Source: Clostridium sp. ZS2-4
GTDB lineage: Bacteria; Bacillota; Clostridia; Clostridiales; Clostridiaceae
DNA: 64,000 nt
Direction of reading: 5' to 3'
Assembly (NCBI RefSeq): GCF_026719745.1
Contig: NZ_JAPPRQ010000027.1
Span: forward strand, 163,116-227,115
In this document: piece by piece, positions 41,716 to 52,943 of the stretch
Position numbering within the stretch: the first letter of the stretch is position 1
Layout of the letters: every line of letters starts with the position of its first letter
Position numbers and translations under genes: made by a program
The notes under the pieces: model-generated
Seen by the model: only the letters and a program-made list of their open reading frames with translations
The model's database searches: none
Told to the model about the DNA's origin: nothing

Positions 41716-43317
41716 TTATCTGTTTATAATTGATTCAGCAATATTCGTTGAATGATCTCCTATTCTTTCAAGATTACTGATTATATCTAAAAATATCGCT
41801 CCTTCTCTAGCACTGCAATAACCTTTATTTAATCTTTTAATATGAGCCTCTCTATATTCTTGTTCTAATCTGTCTATATTTTCTTCAATAACCAATGTGC
41901 TTTCAGCTTTAGCTATATTATTCTCTTTAAAACTACCTATACTTGTACGTACTGCATCCATAGTATATTCATATAAATGTCTTAGTTCTTGCATCCCTTT
42001 ATCTGAAAAAACCAATTTCTTTTGAACTTTTTCATTTGTTAAGTCAGCTAAGTTTTTACAATGATCTCCAATACGTTCAATGTCATTTACGACATGAAAC
42101 ATAGATACAACTATATTTTTTTGATCTTCAGCCATATCCGTATTTGATAATTTCACCAGGAAAATAGTAATTTCATGTTCTAATAAATTTATTAATTTTT
42201 CATTTTCATATACTTTTTTAATCAATTCTTCATTATCTGTCTCAAAAGCTTCCATAGCAATAAGCAAATTTTCTTTTGCCTTTTTTGACATTCTGACTAT
42301 CTCTTGAGTAGCTTGCCCTACAGCTATAATAGGTGTTTCTAACAATCTTTCATCTATATATTTAGTTCCAAAACCTTCTATCTCATCCTCCCCTGGTATT
42401 ACTTTGTTTACTAATAACACCAAATAATTTATGAAAGGAACCATAATAATAGTATTAGCTATGTTAAATATAGTATGTGCATTGGCAATTTGTCTTGTAA
42501 TATCATTTTGATTCATTTTTACAACTATACTTGTTAATAAAGGTATTAGAGGTATAAATACTAATGTACCTATTAAGTTGAAAAACAAATGAATTAACGC
42601 TGCCTTTTTAGCTGTTTTATTTGTTCCTACACTAGATATTAATGCAGTAATACAAGTACCTATATTATTACCAAATAAAATAGGTATTGCAACCTCTATC
42701 GGAAGCAATCCTGTTCCAGATAAAGCTACCAATATCCCTGTGGAAGCTGATGAACTTTGTATAACTGCTGTCATAATCATTCCTACAAAAATCCCCAAGA
42801 AAATATTACCTTGAAGAGAAACTATCAAATTTGCAAAAAAATCTGATTGAGCTAATGGATTCATAGTTTCTTTCATTAACTCCATACCTAAAAACAGAAT
42901 ACCAAATCCTAATATAATATGTCCTATTTCTTTTATTTTGTCTTTTTTGCAAAATAAAAACATTGCTGCACCTAATGCAATAAATATAGGTATAATTCCA
43001 TCTAATTTAAATGCTATTATCTGTGTAGTAACGGTAGTTCCAATATTGGCTCCCATTATTACTCCTGCAGCTTGATAAAGATTCATAAGTCCTGCATTAA
43101 CAAAACCTACTACTATCACAGTGGTGGCACTACTGCTCTGGATAATGGCTGTAACAATAGCACCTGTAGTAATTCCTTTAACTGGATTAGATGTTATCTT
43201 TTGAAAAAATACCTTCATTTTATCTCCAGCAATATTTTCTAATCCATCTCCCATCAGCTTCATTCCATATAAAAATAATCCTAATCCACCTAAAAGTCCA
43301 ATAATTATATTTATCAA
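41716..43317 (-). CDS. Na/Pi cotransporter family protein with PhoU-like C-terminus (paralogue 2)
   Basis: A 533-residue membrane transporter homologous along its length to the protein at 35762-37369: N-terminal 'GLLGGLGLFLYGMKLMGDGLE', repeats 'QSSSATTVIVVGFVNAGLMN' and 'VIQSSSASTGILVALSG', and the PhoU-like C-terminus ('SMFHVVNDIERIGDHCKNL', 'ISNLERIGDHSTNIAES'). I place the start at the TTG at 43317, 7 bases after GGGAGGGAG, because the only in-frame ATG (43359) would read through that site, and because the paralogue aligns from here. It is monocistronic. Confidence 0.88.
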   Translation of the reverse strand: MINIIIGLLGGLGLFLYGMKLMGDGLENIAGDKMKVFFQKITSNPVKGITTGAIVTAIIQSSSATTVIVVGFVNAGLMNLYQAAGVIMGANIGTTVTTQIIAFKLDGIIPIFIALGAAMFLFCKKDKIKEIGHIILGFGILFLGMELMKETMNPLAQSDFFANLIVSLQGNIFLGIFVGMIMTAVIQSSSASTGILVALSGTGLLPIEVAIPILFGNNIGTCITALISSVGTNKTAKKAALIHLFFNLIGTLVFIPLIPLLTSIVVKMNQNDITRQIANAHTIFNIANTIIMVPFINYLVLLVNKVIPGEDEIEGFGTKYIDERLLETPIIAVGQATQEIVRMSKKAKENLLIAMEAFETDNEELIKKVYENEKLINLLEHEITIFLVKLSNTDMAEDQKNIVVSMFHVVNDIERIGDHCKNLADLTNEKVQKKLVFSDKGMQELRHLYEYTMDAVRTSIGSFKENNIAKAESTLVIEENIDRLEQEYREAHIKRLNKGYCSAREGAIFLDIISNLERIGDHSTNIAESIINR

Positions 43318-43484
43318 AATTCTCCCTCCCAATTTAGTGTTCCATATCAAATAATACAATAATATATGACTTATATTAATATTTTAAAATATAAATTGAT
43401 TGATCTATATTTTCATTAGAAAACGTAATTGAGTTTGTCCTTGAAAAAAATATCAAAATTGTAAGTCAAGATACATCATAAAAA

Positions 43485-43513
43485 AAGCAAGAAAGATTTC
43501 TCTTTCTTGCTTT
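43485..43513 (-). terminator. terminator of the rplM-rpsI operon
   Basis: Stem AAAGCAAGAAAGA / TCTTTCTTGCTTT followed by a long T run on the minus strand. Confidence 0.9.
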
Positions 43514-43522
43514 GAATCCATA

Positions 43523-43915
43523 TTATCTCTTTGAGAATTGTGGAGCTCTTCTTGCTTTTTTAAGACCGTATTTCTTTCTTTCTTTCATTCTTGGATCTCT
43601 TGTTAAGAAACCAGCTCTTTTAATTTCTGACTTTAATGTTTCGTCAGCTTTAACAAGTGCTCTTGCTACACCATGTCTTATAGCTCCTGCTTGACCTGTG
43701 AATCCACCACCATAAACATTTACTAATACGTCAAATTTTTCTTTAGTTCCTGTTAAAACTAATGGTTGATTTACGATATATCTTAAAGTTTCTAAACCAA
43801 AGAACTCTTGTATATCTCTTTTATTTATTGTAACTCTACCTTCACCAGGTACAAGTCTTACTCTAGCTACTGCTTTCTTTCTTCTTCCTGTTGCAAAATA
43901 TTGAACTTTAGCCAT
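43523..43915 (-). CDS. rpsI: 30S ribosomal protein S9
   Basis: 130 residues, full length. It starts '[19 protein letters not shown]' and ends in the basic tail '[16 protein letters not shown]' that reaches the P-site tRNA. It is cotranscribed with rplM 25 bases upstream. Confidence 0.98.
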   Translation of the reverse strand: MAKVQYFATGRRKKAVARVRLVPGEGRVTINKRDIQEFFGLETLRYIVNQPLVLTGTKEKFDVLVNVYGGGFTGQAGAIRHGVARALVKADETLKSEIKRAGFLTRDPRMKERKKYGLKKARRAPQFSKR

Positions 43916-43940
43916 CTATATATCCTCCCTTCAGTTCCTC

Positions 43941-44375
43941 TTAGTATCTTAACTCTAAAACTTCTGGTTTTTGAGCTTCTTGATTATGTTCTGAACCTTT
44001 GTATACTTTTAATTTTTTAAGCATTTGTCTTCCCAAAGGCCCTTGTGGAAGCATTCTTCTTACAGCTTCTTGAAAAACAAATTCAGGTTTCTTTTCTATA
44101 GCTTTTCTATAAGAAATTTCTTTTAATCCACCTGGATATAATGAATGATGTCTTAACATTTTTTGATCTAATTTTTTTCCAGTTAATAGTATTTTATCAG
44201 CATTTAATACTATAACATAGTCTCCAGTATCAACATTTGGTGTATATGTTGGTTTATTCTTTCCTCTTAAAATTGAAGCAACTTGACTTGCTGCTCTTCC
44301 TAATGCTTTTCCTTCAACGTCTATAACATACCATTTTCTTTCTACTTCATTTGGCTTTGCGATATATGATTTCAT
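43941..44375 (-). CDS. rplM: 50S ribosomal protein L13
   Basis: 144 residues starting '[20 protein letters not shown]', with the conserved '[18 protein letters not shown]' and '[14 protein letters not shown]'. Two ATGs are adjacent; the second (44375) is better spaced from AGGAGGG and gives the usual length. A possible L13-type leader hairpin lies upstream at 44400-44450. Confidence 0.97.
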   Translation of the reverse strand: MKSYIAKPNEVERKWYVIDVEGKALGRAASQVASILRGKNKPTYTPNVDTGDYVIVLNADKILLTGKKLDQKMLRHHSLYPGGLKEISYRKAIEKKPEFVFQEAVRRMLPQGPLGRQMLKKLKVYKGSEHNQEAQKPEVLELRY

Positions 44376-44399
44376 CATTTTCCCTCCTTGAACTTTTCA

Positions 44400-44450
44400 C
44401 TCGTGTTCTTCTCTTCTATATCAAGACCGGGGCCTGTGGTCTTATATACT
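44400..44450 (-). promoter_or_regulatory. possible L13 leader hairpin
   Basis: On the minus strand AAGACC and GGTCTT enclose a GC-rich ACAGGCCCC loop, 48 bases before the rplM start. rplM leaders in Firmicutes carry a known L13-binding element. The position fits, but I cannot match the full consensus by eye. Confidence 0.45.
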
Positions 44451-44545
44451 TACCCTTCAAACAAAGAATATTATAATACAATTAGCCAGGCGTGTCAACA
44501 TATCTTTCAATTTTAATTGACAAATTCAAAAGTTTTTTTACTATA

Positions 44546-45283
44546 TTAGTAAAATACTTCTTTCAAGCATAATCCACTAGCTGGAACTGCTTTTCCTGCC
44601 TTAGTTCTATCTTTAGCCAGAATTATATTTTTAATATCTCGAGGCTTAATTTTATTTATTCCCACCTCAAGTAGAGTTCCTACAATTATTCTTACCATAT
44701 TATATAAAAAACCATCACCTGAAATAATAAATTTAATTTCATCATTATTTTTCAAAATATCCAAACAGTATATTGTCCTTATTGTTGTTTTCACTGAACT
44801 ACCTTTTTTTCTAAAAGAATCAAATTCATGTGTACCTAAAAAATATTTGCTAGCTTCTATCATTAAATTTAAATCAAGCTCTCCTTGAAAATTATATATA
44901 TAATTTCTCTGAATTGCTGCTCTGTCTTTTCTATTTAATACAGTATACACGTACTTCTTACCTTTACTGTTATATCGTGCATGAAAATGCTGTGAAACTT
45001 CTTCTGAATGAAGTATCACTATATCTTCTGGCAACTTTGTATTAATTGCATACTTGAATTTTTCTGGTGGTATACTACTTTCAGTAAAAAAATTTCCTAC
45101 AAAACCTTTAGCATGAACTCCAGCATCAGTTCTACTAGATCCAATAACTTCAATCGTTTCCTTTGTTATCTCTTTTATAGCATTCTCAATTTTTTGTTGA
45201 ATTGTGACAGCATTTTTCTGCCTCTGCCATCCAGCATAATTAGTTCCATCAAATTCTACAATTATTTTTATATTCCTTCTCAT
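44546..45283 (-). CDS. truA: tRNA pseudouridine synthase A
   Basis: Makes pseudouridine at positions 38-40 of the tRNA anticodon arm. It is 245 residues with 'VEFDGTNYAGWQRQ', the catalytic Asp in 'SSRTDAGVHAKG' (near residue 52), and the C-terminal 'GDGFLYNMVRIIVGTLLEVG'. It follows ecfT by 43 bases, as is usual in clostridia. Confidence 0.97.
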   Translation of the reverse strand: MRRNIKIIVEFDGTNYAGWQRQKNAVTIQQKIENAIKEITKETIEVIGSSRTDAGVHAKGFVGNFFTESSIPPEKFKYAINTKLPEDIVILHSEEVSQHFHARYNSKGKKYVYTVLNRKDRAAIQRNYIYNFQGELDLNLMIEASKYFLGTHEFDSFRKKGSSVKTTIRTIYCLDILKNNDEIKFIISGDGFLYNMVRIIVGTLLEVGINKIKPRDIKNIILAKDRTKAGKAVPASGLCLKEVFY

Positions 45284-45326
45284 CAGCTACACCTCTGATA
45301 GTAACTCATCAACTATAATATAATTT

Positions 45327-46136
45327 TTATAAAGTTCTGCTCCAAACAGATACAACTACTAAAAGTATTATGATAGTTACCGCTATAAAATCTCTATTTT
45401 CTAATTTTAATATCTTCATTCTAGTCCTGCCATCTCCGCCTCTATAGCACCTGGCTTCCATAGCCATAGCAAGCTCATCAGCTCTTCTAAAAGAACTAAT
45501 AAATAACGGCACTAATAAAGGAATTAGATTCTTGGCTCTACTAAAAAGATTACCTGTTTCAAAATCTGCTCCCCTAGCCATTTGTGCCTTCATTATTTTA
45601 TCAGTTTCATCCATAAGTGTAGGAATAAATCTTAGAGCTATCGTCATCATCATAGCAAGTTCATGGGCTGGTAAACCAATCTTTTTAAATGGATTTAAAA
45701 GCTTTTCAAGACCATCTGTTAACTCAATAGGAGAAGTAGTTAATGTAAGTAATGATGTTCCTATAATTAAGAAAACTAATCTGATAATCATAAAAGCAGC
45801 TAGTACCAATCCTTGTTTATATACTCTTAAAAATTTCCACTGCCACAGTGGCACTTCACCCTGTGAACCACCTGTCATGAAAATATTTAGCAAAGCGGTT
45901 ATAATAAGCAATATGAATATAGGTTTTAGTCCTTTATATATATACGAAAAGGGTACCCTAGAAATAATTATAGCGGCTAATGTGAAACCTATTATAAAAA
46001 TATACCCTTTAAAATTATTAACTAAAAACAAATCAATTATATATATCATAGACAATAATATTTTAATTCTAGGATCTAATTTATGAATAAAGGATTCTCC
46101 TGGAACATATTGCCCTATAGTAATATCTTTAATCAT
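45327..46136 (-). CDS. ecfT: energy-coupling factor transporter transmembrane protein EcfT
   Basis: The 269-residue membrane subunit links the EcfA ATPases to interchangeable vitamin-binding S components. It opens '[17 protein letters not shown]', has six or so helices, and carries the two Ala-Arg coupling motifs '[12 protein letters not shown]' and '[13 protein letters not shown]' in the cytoplasmic helices. The second has Cys where Gly is usual. It overlaps ecfA2 by 8 bases. S components are not in the window. Confidence 0.95.
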   Translation of the reverse strand: MIKDITIGQYVPGESFIHKLDPRIKILLSMIYIIDLFLVNNFKGYIFIIGFTLAAIIISRVPFSYIYKGLKPIFILLIITALLNIFMTGGSQGEVPLWQWKFLRVYKQGLVLAAFMIIRLVFLIIGTSLLTLTTSPIELTDGLEKLLNPFKKIGLPAHELAMMMTIALRFIPTLMDETDKIMKAQMARGADFETGNLFSRAKNLIPLLVPLFISSFRRADELAMAMEARCYRGGDGRTRMKILKLENRDFIAVTIIILLVVVSVWSRTL

Positions 46137-46992
46137 TTTTAGCTCCCCTTAATACATTTATTATTTCTTGTTTTGCTTTATCTATTGTAAATATATCTTC
46201 TGATATATTAAAATTACTTTTTCTTAATTCTCTTACCAAATAAGTAACCTGTGGCACTGCGAGACCAACATCTTCCAGTATGTCTATTTCCTTGAATACG
46301 TTACTTGGTATATCATTTAAAATACATTTTCCTTTATCCATAACAAAAACTCTAGTTGCAACTTTTGCAACATCTTCCATACTATGTGATACTAATATTA
46401 TTGTCATATTATATTCTTCTCTAAGTTCTCTAACTCTATCTAAAATTTCATCTCTTCCTTTTGGATCTAGTCCTGCAGTAGGTTCATCTAAAATTAAAAC
46501 CCTGGGTTCCATTGCAACAACTCCAGCTATTGCAACTCTTCTTTTCTGACCTCCACTTAAATCAAAAGGAGATTTATCTTTATATGTATCATAATCCAAG
46601 CCTACGATATTCATAGCCTTTTTGACTCTATTTGATATTTCTTCATTACTAAGTCCTAAATTTTTAGGACCAAATGCAATATCTTTTTCTATTGTTTCTT
46701 CAAACAATTGATATTCAGGATATTGGAATACAAGTCCAACTTTTTTTCTTATATCACTTAATTTTACTTTTGCAGATGTAATATCTATATCATCAATTAT
46801 TATTTTTCCATTTGTAGGCTTTAAAAGTCCATTAATATGTTGAATTAATGTAGACTTTCCTGAACCAGTATGACCTATTAATGCTACGAATTCTCCATCA
46901 TCTATAGTTAAGTTTACATTTTCAAGTGCTCTTTTCTCAAAAGGTGACCCTGGCATATATATATGTGTTAAATTTTCTATTTTAATTGACAT
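46129..46992 (-). CDS. ecfA2: energy-coupling factor ATPase EcfA2
   Basis: A 287-residue ABC ATPase with Walker A '[12 protein letters not shown]', Q-loop '[20 protein letters not shown]', ABC signature '[13 protein letters not shown]', Walker B '[12 protein letters not shown]' and the switch His in '[10 protein letters not shown]'. It pairs with EcfA1 to power ECF-type vitamin and metal uptake. It overlaps ecfA1 by 16 bases. Confidence 0.96.
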   Translation of the reverse strand: MSIKIENLTHIYMPGSPFEKRALENVNLTIDDGEFVALIGHTGSGKSTLIQHINGLLKPTNGKIIIDDIDITSAKVKLSDIRKKVGLVFQYPEYQLFEETIEKDIAFGPKNLGLSNEEISNRVKKAMNIVGLDYDTYKDKSPFDLSGGQKRRVAIAGVVAMEPRVLILDEPTAGLDPKGRDEILDRVRELREEYNMTIILVSHSMEDVAKVATRVFVMDKGKCILNDIPSNVFKEIDILEDVGLAVPQVTYLVRELRKSNFNISEDIFTIDKAKQEIINVLRGAKND

Positions 46993-47819
46993 AATGCATT
47001 CACCATCTCATCTATAGTTAATATATCTGAATCAATACTTATTCCGCTTTTTTTTAATTCATAAGCCAACTCTGTCATCTGTGGAACATCAAGACCGATT
47101 TCTTTCATTACCGATACATTACTAAAAATTTTTCTAGGAGTTCCTTCCATCATAATGTTTCCTTTATCCATGACCACTATCCTATCTGCTTCAGCAGCTT
47201 CTTCCATATAATGAGTAATTAGTACAATGGTAATACCATTATTCTTATTAATATCCCTAATTGTTTCAATAACTTCTTTTCTTCCAGAAGGATCTAGCAT
47301 AGCTGTTGGTTCATCAAATATAATGCAATTTGGTTTCATCGCTAAAATACCTGCTATTGCTATTCTCTGTTTCTGTCCACCTGATAATAAATGTGGTGCA
47401 TGCTTTCTATACTCATACATTTTAACCTTTTGTAATGCTTCATCCACTCTTTTTCTTATTTCAGATGGTTCAACCCCTAGATTTTCTGGTCCAAAAGCTA
47501 CATCTTCTTCTACTATTGTAGCAACAATTTGGTTATCAGGATTTTGAAAAACCATACCTGCCTTATTTCTTATTTCCCACATATATTCTGGATTACATGT
47601 ATCCATACCATCTACATATACCTGTCCTCCACTTGGTAATAAAAGCGCATTCATATGCTTTGCTAAGGTAGATTTCCCTGACCCATTATGCCCAAGTACT
47701 ACTAAAAATTCACCTTTTTTTATATCTAGGTCAACTCCATTTACAGCAATTTTAGCATCTTCTTCACTTTTTTCATACTTGTATATAACCTTTTTGCATT
47801 CTATCATATTTTTACTCAT
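46977..47819 (-). CDS. ecfA1: energy-coupling factor ATPase EcfA1
   Basis: A 280-residue ABC ATPase with Walker A '[13 protein letters not shown]', Q-loop '[20 protein letters not shown]', signature '[13 protein letters not shown]', Walker B '[12 protein letters not shown]' and the switch His in '[10 protein letters not shown]'. It is the first gene of ecfA1-ecfA2-ecfT and lies directly after rplQ, the conserved Firmicute order. Confidence 0.96.
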   Translation of the reverse strand: MSKNMIECKKVIYKYEKSEEDAKIAVNGVDLDIKKGEFLVVLGHNGSGKSTLAKHMNALLLPSGGQVYVDGMDTCNPEYMWEIRNKAGMVFQNPDNQIVATIVEEDVAFGPENLGVEPSEIRKRVDEALQKVKMYEYRKHAPHLLSGGQKQRIAIAGILAMKPNCIIFDEPTAMLDPSGRKEVIETIRDINKNNGITIVLITHYMEEAAEADRIVVMDKGNIMMEGTPRKIFSNVSVMKEIGLDVPQMTELAYELKKSGISIDSDILTIDEMVNALCQLK

Positions 47820-47867
47820 ATGAACAAATACTCCTTCAAAAATTTCTAATAAAAACTATAACAAAAT

Positions 47868-47897
47868 GGGGACTAAGCTGGAAAATACTTAATCCCC
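47868..47897 (-). terminator. possible terminator between rplQ and ecfA1
   Basis: GGGGATTAAG / CTTAGTCCCC with a 10-base loop, followed by ATTTTGTTATAG. The T run is poor, so read-through into the ecf genes is likely. Confidence 0.5.
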
Positions 47898-47907
47898 GTA
47901 CAAACAA

Positions 47908-48249
47908 TTATACTAATTCAAGTATAACTACTTCTGCTCCGTCTCCTCTTCTTGGTCCCATTTTATATATTCTAGTGTATCCACCATTTCTATCTGCATA
48001 CTTTGGAGCAACATCTGCAAATAACTTTTCAACTACTTCTTTTTCAGTAACATATGCTAATACTTGTCTTCTAGCATGAAGATCTCCTCTTTTAGCAAGA
48101 GTGATCATTTTTTCAGCTATATTTCTAGTTTCTTTTGCTCTAGTTACAGTAGTTTCTATTCTACCATGTTTTAAGAAACTAGTAACTAAGTTTCTTAGCA
48201 TAGCTCTTCTCTGATCAGTTGGAAGCCCCAACTTACGTTGTTGTGCCAT
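47908..48249 (-). CDS. rplQ: 50S ribosomal protein L17
   Basis: 113 residues with '[17 protein letters not shown]', '[14 protein letters not shown]' and '[17 protein letters not shown]'. It is the last gene of the ribosomal cluster, 13 bases after rpoA. Confidence 0.98.
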   Translation of the reverse strand: MAQQRKLGLPTDQRRAMLRNLVTSFLKHGRIETTVTRAKETRNIAEKMITLAKRGDLHARRQVLAYVTEKEVVEKLFADVAPKYADRNGGYTRIYKMGPRRGDGAEVVILELV

Positions 48250-48262
48250 GTTTCATCCTCCT

Positions 48263-49210
48263 TTACTCATCGGATTTCTTTAAGCCTAATCCTAAAGCTG
48301 CAAGTTTTTCTTGCACTTCTTCTAGTGATTTTTTGCCTAAATTTCTAACCTTCATCATATCATCCATAGATCTTTCAGTTAATTCCTGTACAGTATTAAT
48401 ACCTGCTCTCTTTAAGCAGTTGTAACTTCTAACAGAAAGATCTAACTCTTCTATTGTCATTTCAAGAACTTTTTCTTTCTTATCTTCTTCTTTTTCAATC
48501 ATTATTTCAACATTATCCGCATGATCAGTAAGTGTCATAAATAATTTGAAATGTTCGATAAGAATTTTTGCTGAAAGACTTATAGCTTCTTCCGGTCTTA
48601 TAGTACCGTTAGTCCATACTTCTATGGTTAATTTATCATAATCAGTAATTTGACCAACTCTAGTATTTTCTACACTGAAATTAACTCTTTTAACTGGAGT
48701 GTATATTGAATCTACTGGGATAGTACCTATTGGTAAATCATCTCTCTTATTTTTATTTTGAGAAACATATCCTCTACCCTTGTCAACATTGATTTCCATA
48801 TATAATTTTCCGTCTTCATCCAAAGTTGCTATATGTAAATCTTTGTTTACAACTTCAACATCACCGTCTGATGTAATGTCTGCAGCAGTTACTTCACATG
48901 GTCCTTGCATATCTATATATACTGTCTTTGGACCTTCACCTTCCATTTTTAATGCTAATCCTTTAACATTTAAAATTAATTCAGTGACATCTTCTTTAAC
49001 TCCTGTTACAGTTGATAACTCATGAAGAACTCCATCTATGTTTATGGAATTTGCTGCAACACCAGGTAATGATGATAAAAGAATTCTTCTTAATGAATTT
49101 CCAAGTGTAATACCATAGCCTCTTTCTAATGGTTCAATAACAAATTTACCATAAGATCCATCTTGAGCTGCTTCAATACATTCTATTTTGGGTTTTTCTA
49201 TTTCTAACAT
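48263..49210 (-). CDS. rpoA: RNA polymerase alpha subunit
   Basis: 315 residues with both domains: the assembly domain (about 1-230, '[21 protein letters not shown]') and the C-terminal DNA-binding domain (about 250-310, '[20 protein letters not shown]', '[14 protein letters not shown]'). It forms the dimer on which beta and beta' assemble. It lies between rpsD and rplQ. Confidence 0.98.
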   Translation of the reverse strand: MLEIEKPKIECIEAAQDGSYGKFVIEPLERGYGITLGNSLRRILLSSLPGVAANSINIDGVLHELSTVTGVKEDVTELILNVKGLALKMEGEGPKTVYIDMQGPCEVTAADITSDGDVEVVNKDLHIATLDEDGKLYMEINVDKGRGYVSQNKNKRDDLPIGTIPVDSIYTPVKRVNFSVENTRVGQITDYDKLTIEVWTNGTIRPEEAISLSAKILIEHFKLFMTLTDHADNVEIMIEKEEDKKEKVLEMTIEELDLSVRSYNCLKRAGINTVQELTERSMDDMMKVRNLGKKSLEEVQEKLAALGLGLKKSDE

Positions 49211-49274
49211 ATGAACCCTCCCTTAATGAATTATACCATACTGAGGGTAACTGATTCCATTCTAATCACCATTC

Positions 49275-49895
49275 TTATTTACTGTATAACTCAACAATTA
49301 ATGTTTCGTTTACTGGAACATCAATATCTGCTCTAGTAGGTTCAGCAATAACTTTGCCTTCCAAATTTGCTACATTGCCTTCTAACCAAGCTGGTAGTGG
49401 CTTTGGATTTTCAGCAAATACTTTGAATTTCTCACCTGATCTGCTCTTTTCGCGAACGCTTATAACATCATTAACACTTACTATATAAGATGGAATATCT
49501 ACTTTCTTTCCATTTACTAAGAAATGTCCGTGAGTAACTAATTGTCTTGCTTCTGTTCTTGAAGCAGCAATTCCCAATCTAAATACTACGTTATCTAATC
49601 TCATTTCAAGAAGTTTTAACAAGTTTTCACCTGTTATTCCTCTCATTTTATCAGCCTTTTCATAGTATTTTCTGAATTGGCTTTCAAGAATTCCATATAT
49701 TCTTCTAGCTTTTTGCTTTTCTCTTAATTGAATTCCATAGTTAGAAAGTTTTTTTCTACTTTGTCCGTGCTGTCCTGGTGCATAGCCTCTTCTAGCAAAT
49801 GCACACTTATCTGTATAACATCTATCTCCTTTAAGGAATAGTTTCATACCTTCTCTTCTACATTGTCTACATGTAGGTCCAGTATATCTAGCCAT
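49275..49895 (-). CDS. rpsD: 30S ribosomal protein S4
   Basis: 206 residues. The N-terminus has a zinc-type cysteine set ('CRQCRREG' and 'CYTDKCAF'), so this is the C+ form. The S4 RNA-binding domain has '[10 protein letters not shown]' and '[17 protein letters not shown]'. S4 is a primary 16S binder and often a translational repressor. The 64-base gap to rpoA is longer than its neighbours' but shows no clear structure. Confidence 0.98.
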   Translation of the reverse strand: MARYTGPTCRQCRREGMKLFLKGDRCYTDKCAFARRGYAPGQHGQSRKKLSNYGIQLREKQKARRIYGILESQFRKYYEKADKMRGITGENLLKLLEMRLDNVVFRLGIAASRTEARQLVTHGHFLVNGKKVDIPSYIVSVNDVISVREKSRSGEKFKVFAENPKPLPAWLEGNVANLEGKVIAEPTRADIDVPVNETLIVELYSK

Positions 49896-49923
49896 TCAAG
49901 TAACACCTCCTGTTTCTATATAA

Positions 49924-50319
49924 TTAAACTCTTCTTCTCTTTGGTGGTCTACAACCATTGTGTGGTATTGGTGTAACATCTTTTATTAATGTTATTTCAA
50001 GACCTGCAGCTTGTAAAGATCTTATAGCTGCTTCTCTACCAGCACCTGGTCCTTTTACATATACTTCAATACTCTTTAATCCATGTTCCATTGCTCCAGC
50101 TGCTGCTGTTTCAGCAGCCATTTGTGCTGCAAATGGTGTGCTCTTTCTTGAACCTTTAAATCCTAATGCACCTGCACTTGACCAAGATAAAGCATTTCCA
50201 ACACTATCAGTCAATGTAACAATAGAGTTATTGAAGGTTGATTTTATATGTGCACAGCCGTGTTCAATATTTTTTCTTTCTTTTCTTCTTCTAGTTTTTT
50301 TAACTTTTGCCTTAGCCAC
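49924..50319 (-). CDS. rpsK: 30S ribosomal protein S11
   Basis: 131 residues: basic N-terminus, then '[18 protein letters not shown]', '[18 protein letters not shown]' and the conserved end '[18 protein letters not shown]'. Part of the 30S platform. Confidence 0.98.
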   Translation of the reverse strand: MAKAKVKKTRRRKERKNIEHGCAHIKSTFNNSIVTLTDSVGNALSWSSAGALGFKGSRKSTPFAAQMAAETAAAGAMEHGLKSIEVYVKGPGAGREAAIRSLQAAGLEITLIKDVTPIPHNGCRPPKRRRV

Positions 50320-50335
50320 TTATCATCCCTCCTTA

Positions 50336-50707
50336 CTATTTCTTCTTCTTACCGCTAATAGTTTTCTTTGGTCCTTTTCTTGTTCTTGCATTAGTCTTAG
50401 TCTTTTGTCCTCTTAGTGGAAGACCTTTTCTATGTCTTATTCCTCTATAGCATCCTATTTCAACTAATCTCTTAATATCAAGAGCTATTTTTCTTCTTAG
50501 GTCACCTTCAACTTCGAAGCTTTTACTTATATAATCTCTTAGTGTATTTACTTCTTCTTCAGTTAAATCTTTAACTCTAGTTTCAGGGTTTACTCCAGTT
50601 ACATCAAGAATCTTACGAGATCTTGATATTCCAATCCCGTAGATGTATGTTAGACCTACTTCAACTCTTTTATCCTTTGGTAGATCTATACCAGCTATTC
50701 TAGCCAT
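50336..50707 (-). CDS. rpsM: 30S ribosomal protein S13
   Basis: 123 residues: '[20 protein letters not shown]', the helix-hairpin-helix '[12 protein letters not shown]', and the basic tail from '[18 protein letters not shown]'. It lies at the head of the alpha subcluster, 158 bases after rpmJ; that gap shows no obvious gene. Confidence 0.98.
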   Translation of the reverse strand: MARIAGIDLPKDKRVEVGLTYIYGIGISRSRKILDVTGVNPETRVKDLTEEEVNTLRDYISKSFEVEGDLRRKIALDIKRLVEIGCYRGIRHRKGLPLRGQKTKTNARTRKGPKKTISGKKKK

Positions 50708-50865
50708 TGAATCCTACACCTCCTAATTTTCCAAAAGTTAATTCTTTTTCATATATGTTAGCAGCCGCATATAATCTTGTTAAAATTATATTCAATATCA
50801 TACCTATACATAATATTGCAAATCTGCAAAATTATCAATGGTTTTAAGAAATTTTTTAATGATTA

Positions 50866-50994
<129 letters not shown>

Positions 50995-51213
50995 CTATTT
51001 TGCTCTCCAAGTTATTCTACCTCTACTTAAATCATATGGAGAAAGCTCAACTGTAACTTTGTCACCTGGTAAAATTCTTATGAAGTTCATTCTTAATTTT
51101 CCAGATACATGTGCTAATATTATTTGACCACTTTCTAACTGAACTTGAAACATAGCATTAGGTAAAGCTTCTAAAACTGCACCCTGCATTTCAATTACAT
51201 CGTCTTTTGACAT
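50995..51213 (-). CDS. infA: translation initiation factor IF-1
   Basis: 72 residues forming one OB-fold: '[20 protein letters not shown]', '[17 protein letters not shown]' and '[11 protein letters not shown]'. It binds the 30S A site during initiation. It begins 7 bases after the KOW gene. Confidence 0.98.
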   Translation of the reverse strand: MSKDDVIEMQGAVLEALPNAMFQVQLESGQIILAHVSGKLRMNFIRILPGDKVTVELSPYDLSRGRITWRAK

Positions 51214-51220
51214 AAGGCAC

Positions 51221-51505
51221 TTAACCCTCCTTATCAGCGTCCTTATTTTCTAAGCACTTTCTTACTTTTGAATTACTGATATTATTTCCAGACATTATCA
51301 ACTTCTTAATATCTTCCAATATATCATTTGTTATATTTAAATGTTTCATCTTCTTTTTCTTTGGTTTTTCAACTTTTCTCAGATTACCATCTATAATATA
51401 GACATAATTCTTATCAATTACATCAAGTATTACAAATGCTCTTTCTGAATCTCTTCCTGATTTAGAGTATACTACTCTTCCAATAAGATTTTCATATCCC
51501 AACAT
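51221..51505 (-). CDS. KOW-domain RNA-binding protein (L14e-like)
   Basis: A 94-residue protein with an N-terminal KOW/SH3-like fold ('[20 protein letters not shown]', '[20 protein letters not shown]') and a basic, helical C-terminus. Stand-alone KOW proteins of this type sit between map and infA in many clostridia and are presumed ribosome-associated; the function is not established. I use the ATG at 51505, preceded by GAGGTGA. Confidence 0.85.
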   Translation of the reverse strand: MLGYENLIGRVVYSKSGRDSERAFVILDVIDKNYVYIIDGNLRKVEKPKKKKMKHLNITNDILEDIKKLIMSGNNISNSKVRKCLENKDADKEG

Positions 51506-51516
51506 GGTCACCTCGA

Positions 51517-52263
51517 TTAACATAAAGTTAATATTTCAGGGCCATTCTTTAAAATTGCCACAGTGTTTTCATAGTGTGCTGATAATGTTCCGTCCTTAGT
51601 AACTACAGTCCAATCATTCGACTGTACCTTAACATGAAAGTCACCTATATTAATCATAGGTTCGATTGCTAAAACCATACCTTCAACTAATTTAGGTCCT
51701 CTATCCGGTCTCCCAAAGTTGGGCACCTCAGGATCTTCATGCATTTCTGTACCTATTCCATGTCCTACATAATCTCTAACTATAGAATAGCCTTCACCTT
51801 CGGCATATTGCTGGATAGCTGATGATATATCACTTAATCTATTTCCTGCTATAGCTTTTTCGATGCCTTTGAAAAAACTCTCCTTAGTAACTTTGATTAA
51901 GTTTTCAGCTTCCTTCGAAATTTGACCTACAGCAAAAGTTCTAGCTGCATCACCATGGTAACCATTTAGAATAGCACCGCAATCAATACTTATTATATCA
52001 CCTTCTTGCAATGCTCTTTTATCTGGTATTCCATGAACAACTTCATTATTAATAGAAGCACATATTGAAGCAGGGAAACCACAATATCCTTTAAAAGATG
52101 GAACAGCATTTCGACTTCTTATATACTCTTCTGCTATTCTATCCAATTCACCAGTAGTTATTCCTGGTTTAATACATTCTTGCAAGATAGCAAGAGTTTC
52201 TCCGACAACTTTCCCAGCCTGTCTCATATATTCTATTTCTCTATCATTCTTTAGGGTAATCAT
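51517..52263 (-). CDS. map: methionine aminopeptidase type I
   Basis: 248 residues; removes the initiator Met from nascent proteins. Metal ligands are visible in 'ISIDCGAILNGYHGDAARTF', 'VGHGIGTEMHEDPEVPNFG' and 'LAIEPMI'. The start codon overlaps the adk stop by one base (ATAATG-type junction), so translation is coupled. Confidence 0.98.
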   Translation of the reverse strand: MITLKNDREIEYMRQAGKVVGETLAILQECIKPGITTGELDRIAEEYIRSRNAVPSFKGYCGFPASICASINNEVVHGIPDKRALQEGDIISIDCGAILNGYHGDAARTFAVGQISKEAENLIKVTKESFFKGIEKAIAGNRLSDISSAIQQYAEGEGYSIVRDYVGHGIGTEMHEDPEVPNFGRPDRGPKLVEGMVLAIEPMINIGDFHVKVQSNDWTVVTKDGTLSAHYENTVAILKNGPEILTLC

Positions 52264-52913
52264 TATTTATTACTTCCTACATGAATACAAATAGTTTCAA
52301 ACACTTTATCAATTGATTGTGTACCATCAACCACAAACAATTGATTTTTAGATTTATAGTAATCTACTAAAGGCTGAGTTTGTTTTTCATATACATCTAT
52401 TCTATCTTTTACTGTTTCTTCAGCATCATCTTTTCTTTGCACTATATCACTACCACAAGCATCACATTTTTCTTCACTCTTAGGAGGGTTGAATTTTATA
52501 TGATAACTTGCACCGCATGATGGGCAAACTCTTCTTCCAGTCATTCTTTCAAGAATAAATTCTCTAGGCACATCTATTAGCAATGCAATGTCAATCTCTT
52601 GATTATTTTTTCTTAGAAAACCTTCTAAGGATTCTGCTTGCTTTACAGTCCTAGGAAATCCATCTAATAGAAATCCATTTTCACAATCATCTTTAGCTAA
52701 TCTATCATTAACTATATCTATTGTTAATTCATCTGGAACTAGCAATCCCTTATCCATATATTCTTTAGCTTTTATACCTAATGGGGTTTTTTCAGAAATG
52801 TTTTTTCTAAATATATCTCCAGTAGATATATGAGGAATAGAATATCTTTCACTTATCAATTTTGCCTGTGTGCCCTTTCCTGCTCCAGGAGGTCCTAACA
52901 AAATCATTCTCAT
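52263..52913 (-). CDS. adk: adenylate kinase
   Basis: 216 residues; interconverts ATP + AMP and 2 ADP. It has the P-loop '[14 protein letters not shown]', AMP-binding '[11 protein letters not shown]', '[13 protein letters not shown]', and a LID domain (about 127-160) with a four-cysteine zinc site ('CPSCGASYH' and 'CDACGS'), typical of Gram-positives. Confidence 0.98.
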   Translation of the reverse strand: MRMILLGPPGAGKGTQAKLISERYSIPHISTGDIFRKNISEKTPLGIKAKEYMDKGLLVPDELTIDIVNDRLAKDDCENGFLLDGFPRTVKQAESLEGFLRKNNQEIDIALLIDVPREFILERMTGRRVCPSCGASYHIKFNPPKSEEKCDACGSDIVQRKDDAEETVKDRIDVYEKQTQPLVDYYKSKNQLFVVDGTQSIDKVFETICIHVGSNK

Positions 52914-52943
52914 TTATATCAACTCCAATTTCTTTACATTTCT

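Noticed and set aside
43360..43484. A possible promoter or small gene in the gap between the Na/Pi transporter and rpsI
   Set aside because: No open frame, palindrome or convincing -35/-10 pair is visible; only the rpsI terminator is clear.
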